Part shown: one piece after another, positions 1 to 6,489 of the stretch
Layout: each line of letters begins with the position of its first letter
How positions within the stretch are numbered: position 1 is the first letter of the stretch
Assembly: GCA_900549885.1 (NCBI GenBank)
Contig: URQA01000099.1
Coordinates: 1 to 9,312 of the forward strand
Source of the DNA: an uncultured Eubacteriales bacterium
Lineage (GTDB): Bacteria > Bacillota > Clostridia > Oscillospirales > Oscillospiraceae
Reading direction: 5' to 3'
Length of the DNA stretch: 9,312 bases
Notes under the pieces: generated by a model
What the model saw: the letters and a program-made list of their open reading frames with translations, nothing else
Told to the model about the DNA's origin: nothing
The model's database searches: none
Position numbers and translations under genes: made by a program

Positions 1-1
1 A

Positions 2-232
2 AAAAATTCACTTTCACGGACTTTTGTGCGCTTTGCCCATGGCTATAAGCGCTTTTTTATTCTGGCCATTGCTGCCAGCGGCCTGAGTATTCTGTTTCAG
101 TTTCTCATGCCGCAGGTCATCCGCATCACCGTCGACTCGGTCATCGGCGATCGGCCTTTTGCCCTGCCTGCGTCGGTTATGAGCGCCATCGACAGCATGG
201 GCGGGCGCGACTTTCTGCGCACACACCTGCTG
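2..232 (+). pseudogene. 5' fragment of an ABC exporter (transmembrane/permease part), truncated at a junction
   Basis: Read from base 2, the + strand gives about 75 residues that look like the N-terminus of a type IV (MsbA/LmrA-like) ABC exporter. A basic lead-in (RTFVRFAHGYKRFF) is followed by a hydrophobic first helix (FILAIAASGLSILFQFL), then the PQVIRITVDSVIGD stretch typical of the TM1-TM2 loop, and a GGRDFLRTHLL segment. The start codon is probably just left of the window. After about base 232 the frame stays open to 697, but it is only the antisense of the dppF gene and has no exporter character; no second helix or nucleotide-binding domain follows. It therefore looks like a gene start fused head-on into another gene. 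It may be a real remnant or a chimeric assembly end. The exporter family call rests on pattern recognition. Confidence 0.6.
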
Positions 233-1099
233 CGCATACTTGCAGCGCGAACAGAACCGGCAGCCCTTCGGCAGGTTCAGCGGGCTGGGCAGATCCCCCT
301 CCAAAATGGGTTTGTCTTCCTCGTCCCTCTTTGTGGGGTCTCCCACCGGAATGGCGTCCAGCAGCCCTTCGGTATATGGATGCATGGTATGTTCGAACAA
401 CTCGTGTTCGGGCGCCAGCTCCATGATCTTTCCCAGATACATCACGGCAATTCGGTCGCTGATGTACTGCACGGTGGGCAGGCCATGCGCAATAAAGATA
501 TAGGTCAGCTGCAACTCTTCCTGCAGGTCTTTCAAAAGGTTCAAGATCTGCGCCTGGATAGACACGTCCAGCGCCGACACCGGCTCGTCGCAGATCACCA
601 GCTTAGGCCTCAGCGCCAGGGCGCGGGCGATGCCGATGCGCTGACGGCGGCCGCCGTCCAGCTCGTGGGGATAGCTGTTTTGAAACCGCTCTGCTAACTG
701 AACCGTATCCATTAGCGTTTTGACCCGTTGATAAATTTCCGCCTTGCTGCCGGTTTTATAGATCTTCATGGGCTCGGCAATCAGCTCTGTCACCGTCTTT
801 CGGGGGTCCAGTGAGGCGAACGGATCCTGAAAGATCATCTGCATGTTGGGGCGGACCTTTTTGAACTCCTTGCTTGAGTAGGCCGCCACATCCACTGCAT
901 CAAATAGTACGGTTCCCGCGGTGGGATCGGTCAGGCGGATGATGGTCTTGCCTAGAGTGGACTTACCGCACCCAGACTCTCCTACCACACCTAGGGTCTT
1001 GCCCTGCTCCAGAGTGAAGGACACGTCGTCCACAGCGTGCAATATGCCGCTGCTGACCTGAAAATATTTCTTTAAATGGGATACTTCCAGCAGCGCCAT
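14..1099 (-). CDS. dppF: Dpp/Opp-type peptide ABC transporter ATP-binding protein (DppF/OppF-like), 3' end replaced
   Basis: One of the paired cytoplasmic ATPases that power a peptide or peptide-like importer with DppB, DppC and DppD. From the ATG at 1099: Walker A GESGCGKST (residues 40-48), Q-loop FQDP (Q91), signature LDGGR (147-151), Walker B LVICDEP (167-173), switch histidine H205 in AHGLP, and the start of the C-terminal oligopeptide domain with cysteines C280, C283, C286 and C293. The start is set by AAGGAGGA eight to nine bases upstream and by a one-base overlap with the dppD stop (TAATG). The family normally ends about 25-35 residues after the last of these cysteines, with P.L and GH.VAC motifs. 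Here homology stops at about base 209 (residue 297). The remaining 64 residues are low-complexity, basic and unlike the family; they are the antisense of the exporter fragment. The signature and H-loop are also atypical (LDGGR for FSGGQ, AHGLP for SHDLS). Function in this form is doubtful. Confidence 0.85.
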   Translation of the reverse strand: MALLEVSHLKKYFQVSSGILHAVDDVSFTLEQGKTLGVVGESGCGKSTLGKTIIRLTDPTAGTVLFDAVDVAAYSSKEFKKVRPNMQMIFQDPFASLDPRKTVTELIAEPMKIYKTGSKAEIYQRVKTLMDTVQLAERFQNSYPHELDGGRRQRIGIARALALRPKLVICDEPVSALDVSIQAQILNLLKDLQEELQLTYIFIAHGLPTVQYISDRIAVMYLGKIMELAPEHELFEHTMHPYTEGLLDAIPVGDPTKRDEEDKPILEGDLPSPLNLPKGCRFCSRCKYAQQVCAQKVAPAHAVDGAHNRRRQGKRPIADDRVDGDADDLRHEKLKQNTQAAGSNGQNKKALIAMGKAHKSP

Positions 1100-2118
1100 T
1101 ATGCGCCATCCTCCTTCCCCCCCGCATGGATGCACTTCACAAAATGGCCGGGGCTCACCGCAGTCAAGACAGGATCGCAATTTTTGCAGGCCTCGGTCCG
1201 CCGGGAGCAGCGGCTGTAAAAACTGCAGTAGGCAGGCAGATCATTGGGATCGATCGTCTGTCCGGGAACAGGCTTAAGACGTTCCACATCTTTATCCAGA
1301 CTGGGAATGGACTCAAACAATCCAATGGTATAGGGGTGCTGAGGGCGGTCAAAAATGTCTTCCACGCTCCCGCACTCCATGATCTCACCGGCATAGACAA
1401 CCGCGCACTTGTTGCATACGTCCGCTACGATACCAAAATCATGAGTAATCAGCATCATTGCCGTTCCCAGACGGTTGCGCAGATCCTTCATCATGTCCAG
1501 CACCTGGGCCTGAATGGTCACATCTAAGGCCGTGGTGGGCTCGTCAGCGATCAACAGCTCCGGGCTACAGGCCAGCGCGATGGCGATGACCACTCGCTGC
1601 TTCATGCCGCCAGACATCTGGTGGGGATAATCCCGATACCGTTCCGGACGGATGCCTACCATTTCCAACATTTCTGTGGCTTTTTTTTCCGCCTCTGACT
1701 TGCTGCAGTTTTCGTGCAGGGCGATCACCTCGCAAATCTGGTCCCCGATGGGCTGCACAGGGTTGAGGGCAGTCATGGGATCCTGAAAAATCATGCTGAT
1801 TTTTTTGCCCCGGTACTCCTTCATCCGTTTTTCCAGCTGTTTCCGTTCGGCCTTAGTTGCGTCGTCGGGAAGGACAATTTCCTCGCCGCCTAATTTGATG
1901 CTGCCTTTGATAATGTGAGCTGGCGGATGAGGTAGCAGCTGCATCAGACTTAGCGCAATGGTAGTTTTGCCTGCGCCAGTCTCACCCACCAGTCCCAGTA
2001 CGTCCTTTTTTTCGATTTTAAATGAAACCCCATTCACCGCTTCCACAACACCGTCATAGGTTTCATAATGAACCACCAGATCTTTGACCTCAACTACGGG
2101 GACATTCTTATCTTCCAT
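1099..2118 (-). CDS. dppD: Dpp/Opp-type peptide ABC transporter ATP-binding protein (DppD/OppD-like)
   Basis: Full-length (339 residues) cytoplasmic ATPase that pairs with the DppF-like subunit on the DppB-DppC permease. Visible motifs are Walker A GETGAGKTT (45-53), Q-loop FQDPMTALNP (Q112), signature MSGGM (168-172), Walker B LLIADEP (188-194) followed by the D-loop TTALD, and switch H226 in ITHDF. The C-terminal oligopeptide-transporter domain carries HPYT (261-264) and cysteines C298, C304, C311 and C329. In characterised DppD/OppD homologues such C-terminal cysteines ligate a 4Fe-4S cluster, so one is possible here (C314 is an extra nearby cysteine). The start at 2118 follows GAGGAGG, which overlaps the dppC stop codon; the gap between genes is 13 bases. 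The stop overlaps the dppF start by one base, so translation is probably coupled. All ATPase motifs are canonical, unlike those of its partner. Confidence 0.95.
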   Translation of the reverse strand: MEDKNVPVVEVKDLVVHYETYDGVVEAVNGVSFKIEKKDVLGLVGETGAGKTTIALSLMQLLPHPPAHIIKGSIKLGGEEIVLPDDATKAERKQLEKRMKEYRGKKISMIFQDPMTALNPVQPIGDQICEVIALHENCSKSEAEKKATEMLEMVGIRPERYRDYPHQMSGGMKQRVVIAIALACSPELLIADEPTTALDVTIQAQVLDMMKDLRNRLGTAMMLITHDFGIVADVCNKCAVVYAGEIMECGSVEDIFDRPQHPYTIGLFESIPSLDKDVERLKPVPGQTIDPNDLPAYCSFYSRCSRRTEACKNCDPVLTAVSPGHFVKCIHAGGKEDGA

Positions 2119-2131
2119 TGCGATGTCCTCC

Positions 2132-3043
2132 TCACTTCAGACGCGGGTCCAGCGCGTCCCGCAGGCCATCCCCCAGCAGGTTGAAACCCAGCACAGCCAA
2201 CATGATAAAAAGGCCGGGGAAGGCGCACAGATAAGGGGCGGAGTTTAGGTATCCCTTACTGGTGGACAGTAGGGAGCCCCACTCCGGCGTGGGAGGCTTG
2301 ACACCCACACCGAGAAAGCTCAGAGTAGACACGCACAGCACCTCCACACCCAGCAGGCCGACAATGGCCAAAATGACAGGGCCCACCGCATTGGGAAGCA
2401 GGTGCTTAAACATGATATTGAAGCTGCTGGCCCCCATAGATTTTGACGATTCCACATAATCGCTGTCCACCACGGTAAAAATTGCCCCGCGGAAGGTACG
2501 CGTCATGTTGGGCACTGCCCCCACCGCCAAACCGATGACCAAGACCGACATATTGTTTCCCAGTGCCGCCACAATGGCGATGCTCAGCATCAGGCCGGGA
2601 ATAGACCCCCATATGTCGATGAAGCGCATTACGATATTGTCAAACTGCCCACCAAAGTAGGCACAGAGTGTACCTAACGTTCCTCCCAGCAGAATAGCCA
2701 CGATCACCGTGAAGATGGCGATGGGCAAAGTGATCCTGGCCCCATAGATGCAGCGGGAAAGCATGTCCCGGCCCAACTCATCAGTTCCAAACCAGTGGAT
2801 GCTGCTGGGTCCTTCCAGCATGTGCATGACATCCATCTCGTCATATGCATACGGCGCAATCAGCGGGGCAAACAGCGCCATCACCAACAGCACAATAATA
2901 ATAATCATACCCAGGATCGCCGTCCGGTTGCGAATCAGCCGGCGCCAGGCGTCTCTGCCCGGCGTAGATCTCGCCAGCTTTCCGTTGCTTTTGGCGCGGC
3001 GTTTGTTGATCCGCTCCATAGCCGGAGTTGTCATTTTGGCCAT
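2132..3043 (-). CDS. dppC: Dpp/Opp-type peptide ABC transporter permease (DppC-like)
   Basis: Inner-membrane permease subunit of 303 residues, normal length for the family. The basic cytoplasmic N-terminus (about 1-40) leads to the OppC_N first helix (42-62). Next comes the conserved WFGTDELGRDMLSR motif (84-97), then helices at about 104-128, 147-178, 222-245 and 274-292. The EAA coupling loop, which docks onto the ATPases, is at about 195-222 (YVESSKSMGAS..FKHLLPNA). The protein ends with the family-typical GDGLRDALDPRLK. The ATG directly abuts the dppB stop (TGA-ATG) and follows AGGAGG with an eight-base spacer, so the start is well supported and translation is probably coupled. It forms a heterodimer with DppB to make the translocation path. 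The dipeptide/nickel versus oligopeptide subfamily, and hence the substrate, cannot be told from the sequence alone. Confidence 0.95.
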   Translation of the reverse strand: MAKMTTPAMERINKRRAKSNGKLARSTPGRDAWRRLIRNRTAILGMIIIIVLLVMALFAPLIAPYAYDEMDVMHMLEGPSSIHWFGTDELGRDMLSRCIYGARITLPIAIFTVIVAILLGGTLGTLCAYFGGQFDNIVMRFIDIWGSIPGLMLSIAIVAALGNNMSVLVIGLAVGAVPNMTRTFRGAIFTVVDSDYVESSKSMGASSFNIMFKHLLPNAVGPVILAIVGLLGVEVLCVSTLSFLGVGVKPPTPEWGSLLSTSKGYLNSAPYLCAFPGLFIMLAVLGFNLLGDGLRDALDPRLK

Positions 3044-4030
3044 TCACGCCGCCTCCTGTTCCGCAAGCATCTTTCGTATCGCGCGCTTACTGAGTTTTTT
3101 TCCGGTCACCCGGCTCTTTAGCCTGGGGTCGATTAGTACATAAGACAAGTCCACCAGCAGGTTTACGATGGTAAACATGATGGCGATGAAGAGGATGCCC
3201 CCCAGCATGGCTGGCGTATTGATGGCCGTAATAGCACGGACCACATAGTTTCCCAGGCCGGGAAGCGCAAACACAGACTCCAGCGCCATATTTCCACCCA
3301 GCGAGTTGCCTAGGCTAGAGCCGATGCTGGTGGCTACGGGAATCATAGCGTTGCGCAGCATATGCTGGGTGACGATGATCCGCTCATCCTGTCCCTTCGC
3401 GCGTGCGGTCCGGATATAGTCCTGCCGCATAACCTCCAGCATACTTGACCGAGTGATCCGGATGATCTGGGTCATGGACTGCAGTCCGGCGACGACCACT
3501 GGCAAGACCCAGCCCAATATACTATCCAGGCCATAGGATGGCAGCCATTTCAAGTCCACCGCAAATACCTTAATGAGCATCATTGCCAGCCAAAAGTTGG
3601 GAAGGGAAATCATCAGCACAGAAACGACCAGAATGACGCTGTCCACCCAGGTGTACTGCTTTAATGCGGATACAACCCCCAGGGGGATGCCAAAGGCAAT
3701 GCCCAAAAGAGTGGAGTAAATAGCCAGCTGCAGAGTGACCGGGAAGAAGGCAAAAATCTCGTCACGTACCGGCTGACGGGTCACATAGGAGGTTCCAAAG
3801 TCAAAGCGGGTGAAAATACCAATGATGTAATCCACCCACCGTTTGATCAGCGGCTGATCCAAGCCCAGGACATGCTCCATTTCCTGGATTTCTTCCGTGG
3901 TTGCCGAGGGGCCCAGCAGGGAGGCGGCCGGGTTGCCTGGCGTGACGGCGGAAATGAAAAATACGATGGTAATCACGCCGATTAAAATCGGGATGATCCA
4001 TAAGATTCGTTTGATCGTATATCGAGCCAT
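3044..4030 (-). CDS. dppB: Dpp/Opp-type peptide ABC transporter permease (DppB-like)
   Basis: Inner-membrane permease subunit of 328 residues, partner of DppC. It has an N-terminal helix (about 8-30) ending in the TPGNPAASLLG signature, a periplasm-side region with FDFGTSY (76-82), helices at about 98-122, 128-155, 172-186, 229-248 and 275-300, and the EAA loop at about 205-230 (YIRTARAKGQ..HMLRNAMIP). The SVFALPGLGNYVVRAI stretch (252-267) and the DPRLK end are typical of the family. The C-terminal tail (305-328) is basic and a little longer than usual. The ATG at 4030 has only a modest ribosome site (GGGGGTG, about five bases away), weaker than those of the three downstream genes. The gap from the propeller gene is 30 bases, consistent with one transcript. 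Confidence 0.95.
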   Translation of the reverse strand: MARYTIKRILWIIPILIGVITIVFFISAVTPGNPAASLLGPSATTEEIQEMEHVLGLDQPLIKRWVDYIIGIFTRFDFGTSYVTRQPVRDEIFAFFPVTLQLAIYSTLLGIAFGIPLGVVSALKQYTWVDSVILVVSVLMISLPNFWLAMMLIKVFAVDLKWLPSYGLDSILGWVLPVVVAGLQSMTQIIRITRSSMLEVMRQDYIRTARAKGQDERIIVTQHMLRNAMIPVATSIGSSLGNSLGGNMALESVFALPGLGNYVVRAITAINTPAMLGGILFIAIMFTIVNLLVDLSYVLIDPRLKSRVTGKKLSKRAIRKMLAEQEAA

Positions 4031-4060
4031 TTTTCACCCCCGGATGAACAATCATCCTGT

Positions 4061-5152
4061 CTATTTCTCTGTTTCGTTCACCCGTTTCAAAGCGATGAAC
4101 TGATGCTCTTCATTGGCGTGGGTGGGGAAAATATAAAGGTTTCCCCTGCTGTCGGCGGCCAGAGTGTGGCCCCGTAGGTTGCCGTTGAAGAAGCCCAACT
4201 GCCCTACCACGTTGAAGTCCAAATCAAAGATGGTGATATAGCCGCCGCGGCCCACCACATAGACATAGGTTCCGTCCGTGTCCACCCCAGAGGGCTGCCC
4301 CATATCGTTACTCATGTAGAAAACGACCTCGCCCTTGGTGTTAAATACATGGACGGCGTCTTTCTCCCGGTCGCATACCCAAATGCGGTCTCTGGGGTCG
4401 CAGCAGAGGGAGTGCACCACCAGGAACTTGCCCGGCGTATCGGTGTACGGGTCCCAAACGCCCTTGCCGCCCCAAGTCTCTACATAATCGCCATCCTTGT
4501 TAAACTTATGTACGGCGAAATTGGAGTACCCGTCGGAGACATACATGTTCCCCTGAGAGTCGTGCGCCACATCAGTGGGGTTGTGGAAGGGCTTGCCCAG
4601 TTCCTTCAACTCATGCTTGAGCATCCACTCATAGGAACCGCCGTCGTAGCCGTGGCAGGGCTCCGTGGCAAAAATGCCGTTGTGCATTCTCACTCGGGTG
4701 AACACATTCACATCCTTGATGTTGTCGCAGGGCTTACCCTTCTCCCCCCAGGTGCGCACAATTTTCTCACTTTCTAAATCCAGTTCATAGACATAGCTGG
4801 CGCCGGTGTCAGGAATGATCACCGTGCCCCGGTCCGTAACCTCAAAGAAGTGCAGCCCGCTGATGATTCCCTCCCCAATGGTCCTGATAAAATTTCCCTC
4901 CGGGTCCAGCTTGATGATGCTAGAGGGGGGCTCGGGACTCATAAAGCCGCCGCCCCGCAGTCCGCAGTACAGGCAGTCGTCTGGACCCACGCAGCCGCCA
5001 GAGATGTTTCCCATATAAGGCACCATTTCCAGATAATCAGGCAGGCCCTTGGCATAGTCCATAAACAACTGGTATTTGAACTTCCCGTCCGCGGTTTCCA
5101 CAAAGACTTTTTGGTGCTCAGCCCTGTTGGGGTCTCCGTGCATCACTTTCAT
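4061..5152 (-). CDS. Six-bladed beta-propeller NHL-repeat protein, peptidyl-alpha-hydroxyglycine lyase (PAL)-like
   Basis: A 363-residue protein without signal peptide or membrane segment, so probably cytoplasmic. It shows repeated NHL/propeller strands of the form 'D..G..YV.D....V..F...G': IIKLDPEGNFIRTIG (79-93), YVYELDLESEKIVRTWG (120-136), NPTDVAHDSQGNMYVSDG (191-208) with VHKFNKDGDYVETWG, VVHSLCCDPRDRIWVCDR (245-262) with VHVFNTKGE, a YVYVVGRGG blade (296-304), and GHTLAADSRGNLYIF (328-342). The PTDVA..VSDGY and VHSL/GHTL histidines (H247, H329) match the layout of metal ligands in the lyase domain of peptide-amidating enzymes. That domain cleaves peptidyl-alpha-hydroxyglycine to a peptide amide and glyoxylate. 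The homology is to the fold and motifs; the reaction here is inferred. The start at 5152 follows AGGAAAGG; an in-frame ATG at 5143 would place that site too far away. The protein could instead be a lactonase-like or other propeller hydrolase/lyase. Confidence 0.8.
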   Translation of the reverse strand: MKVMHGDPNRAEHQKVFVETADGKFKYQLFMDYAKGLPDYLEMVPYMGNISGGCVGPDDCLYCGLRGGGFMSPEPPSSIIKLDPEGNFIRTIGEGIISGLHFFEVTDRGTVIIPDTGASYVYELDLESEKIVRTWGEKGKPCDNIKDVNVFTRVRMHNGIFATEPCHGYDGGSYEWMLKHELKELGKPFHNPTDVAHDSQGNMYVSDGYSNFAVHKFNKDGDYVETWGGKGVWDPYTDTPGKFLVVHSLCCDPRDRIWVCDREKDAVHVFNTKGEVVFYMSNDMGQPSGVDTDGTYVYVVGRGGYITIFDLDFNVVGQLGFFNGNLRGHTLAADSRGNLYIFPTHANEEHQFIALKRVNETEK

Positions 5153-5180
5153 AAAAACATCATCCTTTCCTCATTTTTGC

Positions 5181-5199
5181 CGTCCCCACGACGGAGACG
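5181..5199 (-). other. Stem-loop between the dehydrogenase and propeller genes
   Basis: In the 63-base gap, CGTCCCC (5181-5187) and GGAGACG (5193-5199) can pair over seven base pairs (one G-U wobble on the transcript) around a five-base loop. No T-run follows on the minus strand, so this is not a canonical terminator. It could shape mRNA decay or the relative dose of the two enzymes, but no role is shown. Confidence 0.35.
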
Positions 5200-5215
5200 T
5201 TGCCGGTACTGCGTG

Positions 5216-6214
5216 TCACTTTCGCGCGTTCTGCGCGTAATCGGGATTCAGCAGGTCGCTGCGGTCCAGCTCCTTGCCGGCAAAAAAGTCCGCCACAATA
5301 TCCACGCCCTTTTTGTAGGTTGCCCAGATGGACTCATAGGTCTGGCTAGAGACATGGGGGGTTAAAACAATGTTATCCAGTCCAATCAGCTTGGAATCTG
5401 TGGGCAGCGGTTCCACCGCATATACATCCAATCCCGCGCCGCCAATTTTATGGCTGACCAGAGCCTCATAAAGCGCATCCTCGTCTACGATTTTGCCCCG
5501 GGCCGTGCAGACCAATATGGAATCGGGCTTCATTTTGTTAAACACGTTGGCGTCAATCAGGTGATCTGTATCCTTGTTGTAGGGCAGGTGGACACTGATC
5601 GCGTCGCAAGTGGTGAGGATTTCGTTCAGATCAGCAAATCGGACGTTCAAATCACTGGCGGCAGCCTCATTCCGGTAGGTATCATAGGCCAGCACCTCGC
5701 AGTCAAACCCTTGGAGCAGCTTTGCCAAGGCCATGCCGATATTGCCAAAGCCAAGAATCCCTACTTTTTTTCCGATCAACTCATGGCCGATATTCTTTTC
5801 CCATACCCCAGAGGCCACGGTTTTTCGGTTCAGCATAACCTGACGTCCGGCGGCCAGCATCATCATCAGCGCCATCTCGGCCACTCCGGTCTTATTCGCG
5901 CCTGTGGTCCGGGCCACGGCCAGTCCGTGGGCAGAGGCATCCGGTAGGTTGACTTTGTCAAATCCTACACCAAAGCGAACCAGCAGCTTGCACCGGTCAT
6001 TCATGCGGCTAAAAATCCGTTCATCATAGGGCTCCACATCGATCATACCCGCATCTGCGTTATTAAGCTGCTCGACGACCTCATCCACATCATAAGGAGT
6101 TTGGGGTACCCAGATATAGTCGATCCCCTTGCTCCGTGCATATTCCCTGGTCTTTTGGTTGAGCTCCTCAAATAGCTGTGACCGTTCGCCGAAAAACGAA
6201 ACAAATTTGACCAT
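5216..6214 (-). CDS. NAD-dependent D-2-hydroxyacid dehydrogenase (glyoxylate/hydroxypyruvate reductase, phosphoglycerate dehydrogenase family)
   Basis: A cytoplasmic oxidoreductase of 332 residues that should interconvert a 2-oxo acid and its D-2-hydroxy acid. The substrate-binding half is at about 1-100 and 290-332, with the Rossmann half between. GFGNIG (155-160) is the dinucleotide loop. D178 at the end of the second strand favours NAD over NADP. The catalytic trio is present: R239 in TARGKIVDEDAL, E268 in DVYAVEPLP and H287 in TPHVSSQ. The RFGVGFDKVNL segment (80-90) is the family's substrate loop. I chose the ATG at 6214 because GGGAGGG lies about five bases upstream. A longer frame opens at 6250, but that would place the coding start across operator O1 and lacks a ribosome site. 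First gene of the operon, about 115 bases after the predicted transcription start. The exact substrate cannot be fixed; glyoxylate, hydroxypyruvate, 3-phosphoglycerate and other 2-oxo acids are all possible. Confidence 0.92.
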   Translation of the reverse strand: MVKFVSFFGERSQLFEELNQKTREYARSKGIDYIWVPQTPYDVDEVVEQLNNADAGMIDVEPYDERIFSRMNDRCKLLVRFGVGFDKVNLPDASAHGLAVARTTGANKTGVAEMALMMMLAAGRQVMLNRKTVASGVWEKNIGHELIGKKVGILGFGNIGMALAKLLQGFDCEVLAYDTYRNEAAASDLNVRFADLNEILTTCDAISVHLPYNKDTDHLIDANVFNKMKPDSILVCTARGKIVDEDALYEALVSHKIGGAGLDVYAVEPLPTDSKLIGLDNIVLTPHVSSQTYESIWATYKKGVDIVADFFAGKELDRSDLLNPDYAQNARK

Positions 6215-6234
6215 AATTCCCTCCCTATGCATTG

Positions 6235-6250
6235 TTGCAATCGATTGCAA
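6235..6250. promoter_or_regulatory. Operator O1, perfect 16-bp palindrome
   Basis: TTGCAATCGATTGCAA is its own reverse complement and has the central CG common to LacI-family operators. It lies in the untranslated leader of the minus-strand operon, 20 bases before the dehydrogenase start, about 80-95 bases after the predicted transcription start. Its centre is 72 bp (about seven helical turns) from the centre of O2, a spacing compatible with binding of both sites by one tetramer or by dimers on the same face. Confidence 0.8.
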
Positions 6251-6306
6251 TCAACAGTTAAAAAATTTCGTGCGTTTTGCAACCACAAAATACACGTTCC
6301 GACATT

Positions 6307-6322
6307 ATGCAATCGATTGCAT
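6307..6322. promoter_or_regulatory. Operator O2, perfect 16-bp palindrome
   Basis: ATGCAATCGATTGCAT is a perfect palindrome sharing the 14-base core TGCAATCGATTGCA with O1. It covers roughly +8 to +23 relative to the predicted operon start point, a position where a bound repressor would block the polymerase. Probably the main repression site for the operon. Confidence 0.8.
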
Positions 6323-6336
6323 TAATTCTGATTTCA

Positions 6337-6365
6337 ATTTTAGCAGTCGATTCCTCTGTTTTCAA
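6337..6365 (-). promoter_or_regulatory. Sigma-A-type promoter of the minus-strand operon
   Basis: On the minus strand, -35 TTGAAA (6365-6360) and -10 TAAAAT (6342-6337) are separated by exactly 17 bases, placing the transcription start near 6330. Each hexamer is one mismatch from consensus. An A/T-rich region lies just upstream and operator O2 just downstream, which supports the call. The leader to the first ATG would be about 115 bases. Confidence 0.75.
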
Positions 6366-6377
6366 TGCTTCTTTTAG

Positions 6378-6401
6378 ACAAAATAAATATTTTTATTTTG
6401 T
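6378..6401. repeat. AT-rich 10-bp perfect inverted repeat between the two promoters
   Basis: ACAAAATAAA (6378-6387) and TTTATTTTGT (6392-6401) are exact reverse complements around a four-base gap. The repeat sits about 13 bp upstream of the operon -35 box and about 70 bp upstream of the regulator -35 box. It could act as an UP-like element, a site for another regulator, or a hairpin that separates divergent transcripts. Confidence 0.55.
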
Positions 6402-6473
6402 TACAAGTCTACAAAATTGTTGATTTTCTTCTTGTCGTATGTTCACAAAAACCTGTTTCGTAGCCGATTAACA

Positions 6474-6489
6474 TTGCAATCTATTTCAA
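6474..6489. promoter_or_regulatory. Operator O3 (14/16 match) overlapping the regulator promoter
   Basis: TTGCAATCTATTTCAA matches the O1 palindrome at 14 of 16 positions, with one intact half-site and one degenerate half. It starts exactly on the -35 box of the regulator promoter and covers most of the spacer. A bound repressor would compete with polymerase, so weak autorepression is the likely role. Confidence 0.65.

Noticed and set aside
240..697. Continuation of the + strand exporter frame to a 223-residue protein
   Set aside because: After about base 232 it is only the antisense of dppF; it is rich in Gln, Arg and His with no exporter helices or motifs.
1100..1180. Longer start for dppF at 1180
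   Set aside because: The extra 27 residues overlap dppD, resemble no family N-terminus, and the ATG at 1099 has a strong ribosome site and coupled stop/start.
6215..6250. Longer start for the dehydrogenase at 6250
   Set aside because: It would read across operator O1 and lacks a ribosome site; the ATG at 6214 has GGGAGGG at good spacing and gives the normal family N-terminus.
6341..6356. Additional operator-like sequence TAGCAGTCGATTCCTC
   Set aside because: Only 11 of 16 positions match the operator and it is not palindromic; probably chance within the promoter spacer.
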